A stretch of 64,000 bases of DNA from Acidimicrobiales bacterium (GCA_035546775.1 DASZWD010000030.1:1-64000); one strand, 5' to 3'. Counted from the first letter of the stretch, positions 40,184-48,329 are shown. Numbers and translations are program-made. Notes: a model not told the origin generated them from the sequence alone.

Positions 40184-40942
40184 ATGGAAATCAAGGGCAA
40201 GAAGGCCGTCGTCTTCGGCGGCGCGTCGGGCATGGCCAACGCCACCGCACGCATGCTCAAGGAAAAGGGCGCGGACGTCGCCATCGTCGACCTGAACAAG
40301 GATCTCGGCGCGGCTGCGGCCAAGGAACTGGGCGGGCCGTTCTACGAGCTGAACGTGATGGACGAAGAGGCCGTCGACGCCACGTTCGCCGCCATCAAGC
40401 AGGACATGGGTGCGCTCCACATCATGGTGAACACCACCGGCACCGGCAACGCGCGCCGCACGCTGAGCAAGGAAGGTCCCTTCCCGCTGAAGGACTTCCG
40501 CTTCCTCATCGAGCTGAACCTGATCGCCACGTTCAACTTGACGCGCCTGTCGGCCGAACTCATGAGCCACAACGAGCCCGAGGACGAAGAGCGCGGCGTC
40601 ATCATCAACACCGCGTCGATCGCGGCGTTCGAAGGCCAGATCGGTCAGGTGGCCTACACGGCCTCGAAGGCCGCCATCGCCGGCATGTGCCTCACGATCG
40701 CCCGCGACCTCGGTGGTCTCGGCATCCGCTGCCTCGCCATCGCGCCGTCGCTGTTCGCCACCGGCCTCACCGCCGGCATCCCGCAGGAGTTCGCCGACGT
40801 GCTGACCAAGGACGCGGCGTTCCCGAAGCGTCTCGGCCGCCCCGAGGAGTACGGCAAGCTGGCGATCGCCATCGTCGAGAACCCGATGCTCAACGGTCAG
40901 TGCCTGCGCCTCGACGCCGGCACCCGCTTCGCACCTAAGTAA
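40184..40942 (+). CDS. Short-chain dehydrogenase (3-hydroxyacyl-CoA dehydrogenase type II-like)
   Basis: 252 residues. The cofactor motif VVFGGASGMANATARML (about 10-26) with an acidic VDLNK at the second strand suggests NAD preference. VNTTGTGN, NTASIAAFEGQIGQ and the catalytic YTASKAAIAGM (Tyr about 160, Lys about 164) complete the classical SDR set. The C-terminal IAPSLFATGLTAGIP, FPKRLGRPEEYGKL and NGQCLRLDAGTRF resemble HSD17B10-like hydroxyacyl-CoA dehydrogenases. A strong GGGAGTGGGAG ribosome site precedes the ATG. It begins an operon with a hydrolase, a small unknown gene and an acyl-CoA ligase. There is a 73-base gap after the kinase gene with its own promoter-like TACCGC, so it is probably a separate unit. 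Confidence 0.9.
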   Translation: MEIKGKKAVVFGGASGMANATARMLKEKGADVAIVDLNKDLGAAAAKELGGPFYELNVMDEEAVDATFAAIKQDMGALHIMVNTTGTGNARRTLSKEGPFPLKDFRFLIELNLIATFNLTRLSAELMSHNEPEDEERGVIINTASIAAFEGQIGQVAYTASKAAIAGMCLTIARDLGGLGIRCLAIAPSLFATGLTAGIPQEFADVLTKDAAFPKRLGRPEEYGKLAIAIVENPMLNGQCLRLDAGTRFAPK

Positions 40943-40958
40943 GCGAGGCCTTCTTCGC

Positions 40959-41894
40959 TTGCGTGCTCCGGTCGACACCGATTCCTACGACGAGTTCGGC
41001 TTTCTGGCCGGTATCGCCGAGGAGGAAGGTGTCGACCCGGGCACGTTGGCCGGCTGTGAGCGGGTCGAAGTTGTGCTCGACGACGACACGATGATGTCCG
41101 CGATCAAGTGGGGGACTGACGCGCCGCAATACGTCTTTTTGCACGGCGGCGGGCAGAACGCCCATACGTGGGACACGCTGCTCGTAAACCTCGGCGCGCC
41201 GGCGCTGTGCCTCGACCTGCTCGGACACGGCCGCAGCGACCGCCGCGCCGATCGCGACTACGGCCCGTGGGCCAACGCCCGTGCCGTCGCCGAAGTGATC
41301 GACAAACTCGGCCTGCCGCCGACGACGGTCGTGGGCATGTCGCTCGGCGGCGCGTCGACGATCCGGCTCGCCGCCGAACGGCCCGACCTGTTCCACCACG
41401 TCGTCATCGTCGACGTGTCGCCGAACGTCTCGAAGGAAGGGCGCACGATGACGCCCGAGCAGCGCGGTTCGGTGGCGCTGATCGGTGGGCCGCCGACGTA
41501 TGAGTCCTTCGACGCCATGGCCGACGCCACCATTGCCATGTCGCCGCTGCGGACGCCCGAGGCGATCCGCCGCGGGGTGCGCCACAACTCGGTTCGCCTC
41601 GACGACGGCAGATGGATGTGGCGCTACGACCTGTTCCCGCGTGAGGAGTCGGCGCCGCTGCCCGAACGCAACTGGACCGACTTCCAGTCGCTGTGGGACG
41701 ACGTGTCGTCGCTCAAGTCACCGACGATGGTGGTGAAGGGCGGCGAGTCGGTCTACGTGCTGCCCGAGGATCTCGACGAGTACCGCGAAAAGTTGCCGTC
41801 GGTGCGCATCGAAATCGTCCCGGGCGCCGGCCACGCCGTCCAGAGCGATCAACCCAAAGCCCTGCGCGACTTGCTGACAGACTTCACGGCGTGA
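40959..41894 (+). CDS. Alpha/beta-fold hydrolase
   Basis: 311 residues. The oxyanion loop VFLHGGGQNAHTWDTLL (about 54-70), LDLLGHGRSDRRAD, the nucleophile elbow VVGMSLGGASTI (Ser about 128) and the C-terminal VPGAGHAVQSDQP (His about 293) define the catalytic set. An acid is likely at the KGGESVYVLPEDL segment. TTG at 40959 is the first possible start after the SDR stop; no in-frame ATG or GTG lies near the domain start. Its stop overlaps the next gene by GTGA. In an operon with an SDR and an acyl-CoA ligase it may hydrolyse a ring-opened ester or thioester; the substrate is unknown. It resembles the hydrolase at 6.1 kb in motif style only. Confidence 0.85.
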   Translation: MRAPVDTDSYDEFGFLAGIAEEEGVDPGTLAGCERVEVVLDDDTMMSAIKWGTDAPQYVFLHGGGQNAHTWDTLLVNLGAPALCLDLLGHGRSDRRADRDYGPWANARAVAEVIDKLGLPPTTVVGMSLGGASTIRLAAERPDLFHHVVIVDVSPNVSKEGRTMTPEQRGSVALIGGPPTYESFDAMADATIAMSPLRTPEAIRRGVRHNSVRLDDGRWMWRYDLFPREESAPLPERNWTDFQSLWDDVSSLKSPTMVVKGGESVYVLPEDLDEYREKLPSVRIEIVPGAGHAVQSDQPKALRDLLTDFTA

Positions 41895-42202
41895 CTGTTT
41901 CGCTGAAGCCGGGCGCGCGATTCGCGTCCACCGTGTGTTCCACCGAAGTCGTCGTCGTCAAGGGTTCGGGTGACCTCGACCTGCGCTGCGGCGGCGCGCC
42001 GATGAACCCGATCGACGACGGCCACGGCGCCGGCGCCGGCGTCGCCGAACCGTTCAACGAAGGCACACTCGTCGGCAAGCGCTACACCGACGACGGCGAG
42101 TCCGTCGAGTTCTTGTGCACGAAAGCGGGGGAAGGGTCACTGTCGATCGGTGACGCCGCGCTGTTCGTGAAGGGTGCGAAGCCACTGCCTTCGTCTGACT
42201 AA
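41891..42202 (+). CDS. Small conserved-looking protein of unknown function
   Basis: 103 residues beginning VTVSLKPGARFASTVCSTEVVV with GTG 41891, inside a GTGA overlap. It contains KGSGDLDLRCGGAPM, a Gly/Asp-rich middle and EFLCTKAGEGSLSIGD. Three cysteines (about positions 16, 33, 74) and small beta-strand-like segments suggest a compact beta fold, possibly metal-binding. I do not recognise a domain. It sits between a hydrolase and an acyl-CoA ligase with 4- and 1-base overlaps. That translational coupling argues that it is real and works with their pathway. Confidence 0.65.
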   Translation: MTVSLKPGARFASTVCSTEVVVVKGSGDLDLRCGGAPMNPIDDGHGAGAGVAEPFNEGTLVGKRYTDDGESVEFLCTKAGEGSLSIGDAALFVKGAKPLPSSD

Positions 42203-43671
42203 TGCACGTCGGCATGATCCTCGAGATGGCGAGCGATTCGCTCGCCGACCGCGTCGCCATCGGCGGCCGGACCGACGGCGTCACCTACGCCGAGTTGGCC
42301 CGCCGCGCCCGCCGTGTCGGCACGTGGTTGGCACAGCAAGACGCCGAGTACCTCGTGCTGGTCGACGAGAACTCGCTCGCGGTGCCGGTGGCGCTCTTCG
42401 GCGCCGCCATCGCCGGCAAGCCGTTCGTGCCCGTCAACTACCGCCTCGCCGACGACCGGTTGCAGGCGATCGTGGCGCGGGTGACGCCCTGCGTCGTCGT
42501 CGCCGGCGCCGGGGTGCCCGAGCGCATCGGCGGCATGGAGGGCGTCGAGCTGATCGACCGCGACGCCTTCTTGAAGATCGCCGAGGACGACACCCGAGAC
42601 GAGACCGACGGCTGGGGTTGCGACCCCGAAGCCACCGCCGTGTTGCTGTTCACCAGTGGCACGACCGGCGATCCCAAGGCGGCGGTGCTGCGGCACCGCA
42701 ACCTCGCCGCCTATCTCGTGTCGTCGTTGGAGTTCGGCGCGGCGGGCGAGGACGAGGCGACGGTCGTGAGCGTGCCGCCGTACCACATCGCTTCGGTGTC
42801 CTCGGTCCTGTCGACGACCTACGTCGGGCGCCGCGTGGTGCAGCTCGAGCACTTCGAGCCGCAGTTGTGGGTCGACGCCGTGCGACGCGAGAAAGTCACC
42901 CACGCGATGGTCGTGCCCACGATGCTCAACCGCATCCTCGACGTCGTCGAGGCCGACGGCGAAGGCCTGCCGTCGCTGCGGTCGCTGGCATACGGCGGCG
43001 GACCCATGCCGATGCCCGTCGTCGAGCGCGCCATCACGTTGCTGCCCGGCGTCGACCTCGTGAACGCCTACGGCCTCACCGAGACGAGTTCGACCATCTC
43101 CGTCCTCGGACCCGACGACCACCTCGTCGCGTTCTACTCGGACGAGCCCGACGTGCGCGCCCGGCTCGGATCGGTCGGTCGCCCGCTGCCGGGCGTCGAG
43201 GTCGACATCCGCGACGGCATCATCTGGGTGCGCGGCGATCAGGTGTCGGGCGAGTATGTGGGCGCCGGATCGGTCACCGAGGGCGACGGGTGGTTCAACA
43301 CGCGTGACGCCGGCTACCTCGACGCCGAGGGCTATCTCTTCGTCCAGGGCCGGGTCGACGACGTGATCGTGCGCGGCGGCGAGAACCTGTCGCCGGGCGA
43401 GATCGAAGCCGTGCTGGTGCAACACCCGGCCGTGAGCGACGCCGCCGTCGTCGGTATTCCGGACGTCGAGTGGGGCGAGCGCGTAGTGGCGGTCGTGGTG
43501 CCGTGCGCCGATTGCACCGAAGACGAACTGCGGGCCCACGTGCGGGCGGCGCTGCGCTCGGCGAGCACGCCCGAACGCATCGCCTTCCGCGACGAGCTGC
43601 CGTTCAACGAGACGGGCAAACTGCTGCGCCGCGTCCTGCGCGAAGAACTCGCGGCCGAATTCACCGAATAG
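42202..43671 (+). CDS. AMP-forming acyl-CoA synthetase / ligase
   Basis: 489 residues of the ANL superfamily: LLFTSGTTGDPKAAVLRHRN (about 151-170), VPPYHIASVSSVLSTTYVG, LAYGGGPMPMPVVERAI, NAYGLTETSSTISV (A5), GWFNTRDAGYLDAEGYLFVQGR with DDVIVRGGENLSPGEIE, and the C-terminal NETGKLLRRVL with the catalytic lysine. It activates a carboxylic acid as an adenylate and then as the CoA thioester. The relatively short chain and ligase motifs fit medium-chain or aromatic acid ligases; the substrate is unknown. ATG 42202 overlaps the preceding stop by one base. Its TAG stop overlaps the first bases of DosR-type box E, so the operon ends at the stress island border. Confidence 0.9.
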   Translation: MHVGMILEMASDSLADRVAIGGRTDGVTYAELARRARRVGTWLAQQDAEYLVLVDENSLAVPVALFGAAIAGKPFVPVNYRLADDRLQAIVARVTPCVVVAGAGVPERIGGMEGVELIDRDAFLKIAEDDTRDETDGWGCDPEATAVLLFTSGTTGDPKAAVLRHRNLAAYLVSSLEFGAAGEDEATVVSVPPYHIASVSSVLSTTYVGRRVVQLEHFEPQLWVDAVRREKVTHAMVVPTMLNRILDVVEADGEGLPSLRSLAYGGGPMPMPVVERAITLLPGVDLVNAYGLTETSSTISVLGPDDHLVAFYSDEPDVRARLGSVGRPLPGVEVDIRDGIIWVRGDQVSGEYVGAGSVTEGDGWFNTRDAGYLDAEGYLFVQGRVDDVIVRGGENLSPGEIEAVLVQHPAVSDAAVVGIPDVEWGERVVAVVVPCADCTEDELRAHVRAALRSASTPERIAFRDELPFNETGKLLRRVLREELAAEFTE

Positions 43672-43713
43672 GGCCGTTCGGCCGTACCGCCACGGCGCTA
43701 CGGAGCCGCACGC
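43670..43713 (+). promoter_or_regulatory. DosR-type box E and -10 upstream of membrane universal stress gene
   Basis: AGGGCCGTTCGGCCGT at 43670-43685 differs by one base from the perfect palindrome AGGGCCGTTCGGCCCT seen at 4.5 kb. The centre is 43.5 nt from the ATG at 43721. CACGCT (43709-43714) ends 6 nt before the ATG, identical to the -10 at box C. The box overlaps the stop codon of the acyl-CoA ligase. Confidence 0.72.
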
Positions 43714-43720
43714 TGGCAGC

Positions 43721-44335
43721 ATGAGTGAAGCTCCGTCGTTCATCATGCTCGGCTTCGCCCTCGAGGCGATCCTCATCGGCTTCGTCATGCGCCGCCGCGG
43801 CTACGACGGCTACGTGTGGCTCTTGCTCGGCATGTTCCTCGGACCGATCGCGCTGTTCCTCGCGATCGCCTATGTCATGCGCGGCTCGCGCCAGGCCGTG
43901 CACATCGTGCGCGGCAGTGCGCACGCGGGCGCAGGAAATCTCGACGTGGTGGTCGGCTACGACGGATCGGCCGAGGCGACCGAAGCCGTCGAGCGCGTGC
44001 GGGCCTTGCTCGGCGACCGACTCGGGCGCCTGGCGATCGCCGAGGTGACCCCGTTCGACTCACCGCCACCGGACGAGAACGCCGCCGAGGCACAACTGCG
44101 GGACATCACGAATCGGCATCCCGAGCTGCACGCCACCGCCGTCGTGCTCCACGGCCAACCGGCCGTGGCGTTGCAGGACTTCGCCGAGAAGGCAGGCTAC
44201 GAACTCATCGTCGTCGGCACGCGCGGCGCCGGTTGGTCGAAGCTCATGGGAAGCGTCGCCACCGCGCTGGCCCGCCAATCGCGCGTGCCGGTGCTGTTGG
44301 TGGACAACAAGCCGGCGTTGCGGGCCTCGGCCTAG
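43721..44335 (+). CDS. Membrane-anchored universal stress protein
   Basis: 204 residues. Two hydrophobic helices (about 5-23 and 31-53: FIMLGFALEAILIGFVM and YVWLLLGMFLGPIALFLAIAY) precede a linker and one UspA domain (about 70-200): LDVVVGYDGSAEATEAVERV at the start and ELIVVGTRGAGWSKLMGSVATALARQ. The latter contains the ATP-binding G-2x-G-9x-G(S/T)-type loop. Universal stress domains are normally soluble; the double membrane anchor is unusual. The ATG at 43721 is supported by CACGCT at 6 nt and box E at 43.5 nt upstream. It converges with a tandem universal stress gene with a 4-base overlap. A membrane-associated ATP-binding stress sensor is a reasonable inference. Confidence 0.82.
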   Translation: MSEAPSFIMLGFALEAILIGFVMRRRGYDGYVWLLLGMFLGPIALFLAIAYVMRGSRQAVHIVRGSAHAGAGNLDVVVGYDGSAEATEAVERVRALLGDRLGRLAIAEVTPFDSPPPDENAAEAQLRDITNRHPELHATAVVLHGQPAVALQDFAEKAGYELIVVGTRGAGWSKLMGSVATALARQSRVPVLLVDNKPALRASA

Positions 44336-45021
44336 GCGGGCACTTCGGGACCGAGCAACAGGGCGGCGCACGGCGCCTCCCGCACGATCGCGGCGCAGGT
44401 GCTGCCGATGGCTGCGAGACCACCAAGGCCGTGTGTCGTTGCGACGATGAGCGCGGCGCGGGTGTCGCCGGCCACGTTGGCGATGGCGTCGGCGGGATCG
44501 GCACCCTCGGGCACGGTAACCGTGCGCAGCTCGGCGCCGAGGGCTTCGGCCCAGTCCCGGGCCGGGGCGAGGGCTCGCCGTGCCGTGGCGGATCCGTCGA
44601 GGCACACGATTACGAAGGGGAACTGTTCCGGGGGCTTGGCGTTGGGCCCCACGATCAGCACCGGTTCAGTCGCTCGCTCGAGTACCTCTGCTCCGACCGA
44701 ACCGATGAGGACCCGGCCGAGGGGCCCGCGCGCGTGCGCGCCGAGAACCAGAGTGGCGGCGTCGAGCTCGCCGGCGGCGAGCAGGGAGGTGGCGACGTCG
44801 TCGGAGCCGACGACACGCGTGTATTCAAGCGTCACCCCGGCGCGTTCGGCTTGGGCCCGCATCTCGAACTCGTCACGCCCGTGGTCGCTGTTGGGGGAGT
44901 TGACGACGACGCCCGCGAGGGTGGCGCCGCTGCGGTGGGCCAACGCGGCCGCTACCGTCAGCGCCAGCGACGACGGCGGAAGGTCATCGAGGGCGACGAG
45001 GAAGTGCTTGGGTGCGCTCAC
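44332..45021 (-). CDS. Tandem universal stress protein
   Basis: 229 residues with two UspA-like halves. The first (about 1-135) has FLVALDDLPPSSLALTVAAAL and TLVLGAHARGPLGRVLIGSVGAEVLERA; the second (about 138-225) has FVIVCLDGSATARRALAPAR and ALIVATTHGLGGLAAIGSTCAAIVREAPCAALLLGPE. Each half ends in a loop resembling the nucleotide-binding GxxGxxxxxxxxG(S). It follows the CBS-BON gene with a 4-base overlap and shares its promoter at box F. Tandem universal stress proteins such as Rv2623 and Rv1996 are typical DosR-regulon products. The C-terminus overlaps the convergent membrane universal stress gene by 4 bases. Confidence 0.87.
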   Translation of the reverse strand: MSAPKHFLVALDDLPPSSLALTVAAALAHRSGATLAGVVVNSPNSDHGRDEFEMRAQAERAGVTLEYTRVVGSDDVATSLLAAGELDAATLVLGAHARGPLGRVLIGSVGAEVLERATEPVLIVGPNAKPPEQFPFVIVCLDGSATARRALAPARDWAEALGAELRTVTVPEGADPADAIANVAGDTRAALIVATTHGLGGLAAIGSTCAAIVREAPCAALLLGPEVPA

Positions 45022-45680
45022 AGCTTCGGGTCGGCGTGCAGCGCCCGGAGGTGGTTCTCGACGGCGACGACCCCTTCGACCTTCGACGCGACCGCTGCCA
45101 GAAGCGCCACGTCCATCGGAGTGTCGGCCTCGCCGTCGAGCGTGACGACGCCGCCGGCGACCGAGACGCGCGCGTGATGATGCTCGGGCGACTGGAGCGG
45201 GCTGGTGAACCGTTCACTGACTTCGGTGGCGAGGTCGTCGTCGGTCCGGTGAAATGGCTTGAGCAAGTCGTGGCGCGTGACGATGCCCACGACGCGGCCG
45301 TCTTGCACGACCGGCATGCGCTTGCGGTGCGACAGCAGCATGCGCTGAGCCGCGGACACCACTGTCTCGTCGGGCGACGCCGTCATCGGCGCGGCGGTCA
45401 TGAGTTCCCGCGCCGTCAGGCCCGCCGCTTTGCGAACCCACTGGGGATCGTGGCCGCTCAGATACGCGCCGATCAGCGCCAGCGGGCGGCGCCGGGCCGG
45501 CCCATAAGCCTCGTTGCTCATGAGGTCGGCCTCGGTGACGACGCCCAGGAGAGCCCCGGACTCGTCGACCACCGGCAGCCCGCTCACGTCGTTGTGCAGC
45601 AGGGTGTCGACGATGTCGGAGAACGGCATACTCGGCCCGATGGTGATGGCCGGACTCGTCATGACTTCGCTGATCTTCAC
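45018..45680 (-). CDS. CBS-pair plus BON domain protein (hypoxic response type)
   Basis: 220 residues. CBS1 (about 1-60) has MTSPAITIGPSMPFSDIVDT and LPVVDESGALLGVVTEADLM. CBS2 (about 90-150) has AAPMTASPDETVVSAAQRML and RMPVVQDGRVVGIVTRHDLL. A C-terminal BON domain (about 160-215) follows with HARVSVAGGVVTLDGEADT and VEGVVAVENHLRA. CBS pairs bind adenine nucleotides, and BON domains often bind membranes or partners. M. tuberculosis Hrp1 (Rv2626c) is a DosR-induced CBS protein. The GTG start at 45680 has CACGCT 6 nt upstream and box F centred 42.5 nt upstream, so it is leaderless. It is cotranscribed with the tandem universal stress gene. Confidence 0.88.
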   Translation of the reverse strand: MKISEVMTSPAITIGPSMPFSDIVDTLLHNDVSGLPVVDESGALLGVVTEADLMSNEAYGPARRRPLALIGAYLSGHDPQWVRKAAGLTARELMTAAPMTASPDETVVSAAQRMLLSHRKRMPVVQDGRVVGIVTRHDLLKPFHRTDDDLATEVSERFTSPLQSPEHHHARVSVAGGVVTLDGEADTPMDVALLAAVASKVEGVVAVENHLRALHADPKL

Positions 45681-45714
45681 GCTCGTAGCGTGCGCTCACG
45701 ACCAGAGGCGAAAC

Positions 45715-45730
45715 AGGGACTTCCGGCCCT
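45715..45730. promoter_or_regulatory. DosR-type box F between CBS-BON and lipoprotein genes
   Basis: AGGGACTTCCGGCCCT. The centre at 45722.5 is 42.5 nt from the GTG at 45680 and 43.5 nt from the ATG at 45766. The minus-side -10 is CACGCT (45692-45687), 6 nt before the GTG; the plus-side candidate is CAACCT (45753-45758), 7 nt before the ATG. It is very close to the M. tuberculosis DosR half-site series GGGACT. Confidence 0.73.
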
Positions 45731-45765
45731 GCCTGACCCCGCCAAAAGGGCGCAACCTGGCGCCC

Positions 45766-46461
45766 ATGAAGCGCATCCTCGTAGCGGGCGTCACCATCGC
45801 CCTCGCCCTGGCGGCCTGCGGTAAGAGCAACGACAACAACGGCGCGTCGACCACGTCGTCGTCGACGGCGCCCGCCACGTCCACGAGCACAAGCCTCGCC
45901 GGTCTCGAACAGCCGGCCATCTGGCCGACGGCCGACACGTATTTCGCCACGCCGGCGGCGGCGGCGTCGGACTTCGTGTCCAAGGTCCTCGGCGTTCCCC
46001 CGGTGCTGGGGGACTTCCAGCAGGGCGACACCACGAGCGGGGAGATGCTCGTGTACTCGCAGCCGGAGGGGTCGTCGCAGAAGACGGAGCGCAGCCGGCT
46101 GCTCTTACGCCAGCTCGGCGCTCGCCACGGCTGGTTCATCACCGCGGCGGTCAACGACAGCGAAGTCTTCAGCTCGCCGGTGGCGCGGGCGACGGTGAGC
46201 GCCGGTTCGCTGACGGTCACCGGCAAAGGCCGTGGTTTCGAAGCGCTCGTCCTCGTGCAGGCCTTTGTCGCCGGCAACGCCACGAAGCTCGCCAGCGCGC
46301 AGGGCCACGGCGGGTCGATGGCGACGCCGGAGGCCTTCAGCGTCACCCTCGACCTGTCGGCGGCGCACCCCGGTGACACGGTGATGCTGCTGATGAAGGG
46401 CGGCGTCGGTCTCGAGACCGATCCCGGCGACTTCAGCGCCATCCCGGTCGTCGTCAGCTGA
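45766..46461 (+). CDS. Secreted lipoprotein, possible immunoglobulin-like domain
   Basis: 231 residues. A type II signal with MKRILVAGVTIALALAAC (Cys 18) precedes a Ser/Thr-rich linker (about 25-50) and two beta-rich parts. About 55-130 holds TADTYFATPAAAASDFVSKV; about 140-231 has SSPVARATVSAGSLTVTGKG, FEALVLVQAF and HPGDTVMLLMKGG, which resembles Gmad2/LpqB-type Ig-like domains. The lipidated Cys anchors it outside the membrane. The start is set by box F 43.5 nt upstream. It converges with the metallo-beta-lactamase gene, overlapping by 8 bases. No known function; DosR-type control suggests a wall-associated role in dormancy. Confidence 0.72.
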   Translation: MKRILVAGVTIALALAACGKSNDNNGASTTSSSTAPATSTSTSLAGLEQPAIWPTADTYFATPAAAASDFVSKVLGVPPVLGDFQQGDTTSGEMLVYSQPEGSSQKTERSRLLLRQLGARHGWFITAAVNDSEVFSSPVARATVSAGSLTVTGKGRGFEALVLVQAFVAGNATKLASAQGHGGSMATPEAFSVTLDLSAAHPGDTVMLLMKGGVGLETDPGDFSAIPVVVS

Positions 46462-47812
46462 GATCGATCGCGTCGCCGAGCACAGGTACGCGAGCCGACC
46501 AGCCCAGTTCGTCGTGCAGGCGGCGCCGCAGCGCATCAGCGGCGGACGCTTCGCCGTGGACGACGGCCGCGCCCTGTGACGGAACGGCAGTACGTCCCAG
46601 CCACTCGACGAGTTCGTCGGCGTCGGCGTGAGCCGACAAACTCTCCATCCGGGCCACCTCGGCGCGGATCGGTACGTACGTGCCGAACACCTTGACGCTG
46701 CGGGCGCCCATCAGGAGCGATTCTCCTCGGGTGCCCGCAGCCTGGAATCCGGTGATGAGGATCGTGTTGCGCGGATCGGGTGCCAACGCCATCAGGTGGT
46801 GCAGGACGCGCCCACCGGTGAGCATGCCGCTCGCCGCGAGCACGATCGTCGGGCCGCGGCGCGCCGTGAGCGCCTTTGACTCCTCGGCGGTGCGCACGAA
46901 CTCGACGGCGTCGAACATGGCGGCGCATTCCGCGTCCGACAGCTTGTGCTCACCGGAGAACCGCGTGAACAGTTCGGTGGCGTTGATCGCCATCGGGCTG
47001 TTCAGGAACGTCGGCACCGACGGGATCCGCCCGGCGGCGCGCAGCTGCGCCAGGAGGTGCAGCATCATCTGGGCCCGGCCGACGGCGAAGACGGGGATGA
47101 GAACCGATCCCCCGCGGCCGACGGTGCGGGTGATGACCGACGTCAACTCCTCGGCCGCGTCGACCCGTGGGTGAAAGCGGTTGCCGTAGGTGGACTCGGT
47201 GACGACGAAGTCGGCGGCGGGCAAGGGCTCCGGCGCCAGCATCAACGGATCCTCCGGCCGGCCGACGTCGCCGGTAAACGCCACGGCAGTGGTGCCGTCG
47301 TCGACTCGGACCGAGGCGGCACCCAGGATGTGGCCAACGGGCGAGAACGACGCCGTCAGCTCGGGGACGGGGTTGAACGCCTTGGCGAACGGGGCGACGC
47401 GTAGGTGCGTGAGCGCCCGTTCGGCGTCCTCCGTCGTGAACAGCGGCAGGGCCGGGTGGTGGCGACTCGAGTGGTGCCGGTTGGCGTAGCGGGCGTCCTC
47501 CTCGTGGAGGTGCGCGGAGTCGAGCAGCAGGATGCGCGCCAGCGCCTCGGTGCCGTCGGTGCACCAGACCGATCCTTGGAAGCCGTCGCGCACCAGCGCC
47601 GGCAGGTAGCCGGTGTGGTCGATGTGGGCGTGGGTCAACACGACGGCGTCGATGGACGCGGGCGCCACCGGGAACGGATCCCAGTTCAGGCTCCGCAGTC
47701 GCTTGATTCCCTGGAAGAGGCCGCAGTCGACGAGCACCCGTTTCCCGCGTGTCTCTACGAGGAAGCGGGAGCCCGTAACGGTCTCCGCCGCGCCCCAGAA
47801 GGTGATGCGCAA
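46454..47812 (-). CDS. Beta-CASP metallo-beta-lactamase RNase/exonuclease
   Basis: 452 residues. The metallo-beta-lactamase half carries RITFWGAAETVTGSRFLV, motif 2 VVLTHAHIDHTGYLP (two-zinc site, about 59-73), SPVGHILGAASVRV (motif 3 His) and VAFTGDVGRPEDPLM (motif 4 Asp). The beta-CASP half has VLIPVFAVGRAQMMLHLL, VLAASGMLTGGRVLHHLMAL and SLSAHADADELVEWL with the terminal active-site His. Family members (YSH1-like, RNase J relatives) cut or trim RNA. TTG 47812 is required because no ATG or GTG precedes the domain. It starts 4 bases after the Hsp20 stop with no Shine-Dalgarno, so it is probably translationally coupled. Cotranscription with Hsp20 from box G suggests stress-time RNA turnover. 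Confidence 0.85.
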   Translation of the reverse strand: MRITFWGAAETVTGSRFLVETRGKRVLVDCGLFQGIKRLRSLNWDPFPVAPASIDAVVLTHAHIDHTGYLPALVRDGFQGSVWCTDGTEALARILLLDSAHLHEEDARYANRHHSSRHHPALPLFTTEDAERALTHLRVAPFAKAFNPVPELTASFSPVGHILGAASVRVDDGTTAVAFTGDVGRPEDPLMLAPEPLPAADFVVTESTYGNRFHPRVDAAEELTSVITRTVGRGGSVLIPVFAVGRAQMMLHLLAQLRAAGRIPSVPTFLNSPMAINATELFTRFSGEHKLSDAECAAMFDAVEFVRTAEESKALTARRGPTIVLAASGMLTGGRVLHHLMALAPDPRNTILITGFQAAGTRGESLLMGARSVKVFGTYVPIRAEVARMESLSAHADADELVEWLGRTAVPSQGAAVVHGEASAADALRRRLHDELGWSARVPVLGDAIDLS

Positions 47813-47816
47813 GCGG

Positions 47817-48200
47817 CTAAGCCCGCGTTACGGGGATCTTCTTGGCTTCGGCCTTCTCGTCGCTCATCGGAACGCGCACTTCGAGAATGCCGTCCTTATA
47901 GCTGGCCTTCACGTCGTCTTCCGATGCGCCGGCGGGCAGCTGGATGCCGCGGCTGTAGGAGCCATAGCGAAACTCGGACCGGTACGCGTGGGTGTCGTCG
48001 GACTTCGTCTCCTCACGGCGCTCGGCCTTGATCCTTAGCACGCCGTCGGTGACGGTGATCTCGACGTCGTTGTCGGGATCGATGCCGGGCATCTCGAATC
48101 GGACGACGACCGTGTGGTCTTCCTGGAACTCCTCGATGCGCGGCAGACGGTCGTCCATGAGGTCGCCGAGGTCCGGGAACCGGTGCAGGGTGAGAGACAT
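47817..48200 (-). CDS. Small heat shock protein (Hsp20/alpha-crystallin family)
   Basis: 127 residues. A short N-terminus (TLHRFPDLGDLMDDRLPRIE) leads into an alpha-crystallin domain (about 24-115): VVVRFEMPGIDPDNDVEITV, LRIKAERREETK, SEFRYGSYSRGIQLP and KDGILEVRVPM. A C-terminal IPV (I-x-V/I-type) anchor follows. It is the same class as HspX/Acr, the most strongly DosR-induced chaperone of M. tuberculosis. ATG 48200 has AAAGGACT just upstream, so this gene has a real leader. Box G is centred 65.5 nt upstream, and TTCGAT is correctly phased for a start near 48223. The RNase gene follows after 4 bases. Confidence 0.92.
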   Translation of the reverse strand: MSLTLHRFPDLGDLMDDRLPRIEEFQEDHTVVVRFEMPGIDPDNDVEITVTDGVLRIKAERREETKSDDTHAYRSEFRYGSYSRGIQLPAGASEDDVKASYKDGILEVRVPMSDEKAEAKKIPVTRA

Positions 48201-48257
48201 TGCGAGTCCTTTCTTCGTGCTTCTCCCGCATCGAAGCGCGAACGCGTCCCGAGCCGT

Positions 48258-48295
48258 AGAGCCGAAGGTCCCGACCGTACGCCCCGATTGACTCT
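48258..48295. promoter_or_regulatory. DosR-type box G with a weak second box 22 bp away
   Basis: 48258-48273 reads AGAGCCGAAGGTCCCG (minus strand CGGGACCTTCGGCTCT), two mismatches from the consensus. TTCGAT (48235-48230) starts 30.5 nt from its centre toward Hsp20. A degenerate copy, CGCCCCGATTGACTCT at 48280-48295, is centred 22 bp away and 42.5 nt before the L,D-transpeptidase GTG (48330), which has CACGCT 6 nt upstream. The 22-bp tandem spacing is the same as at the arginine operon. The second copy is weak on its own. Confidence 0.6.
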
Positions 48296-48329
48296 CCCGT
48301 CCGGAGCCAGCCGAGCGCACGCTGCGGGC

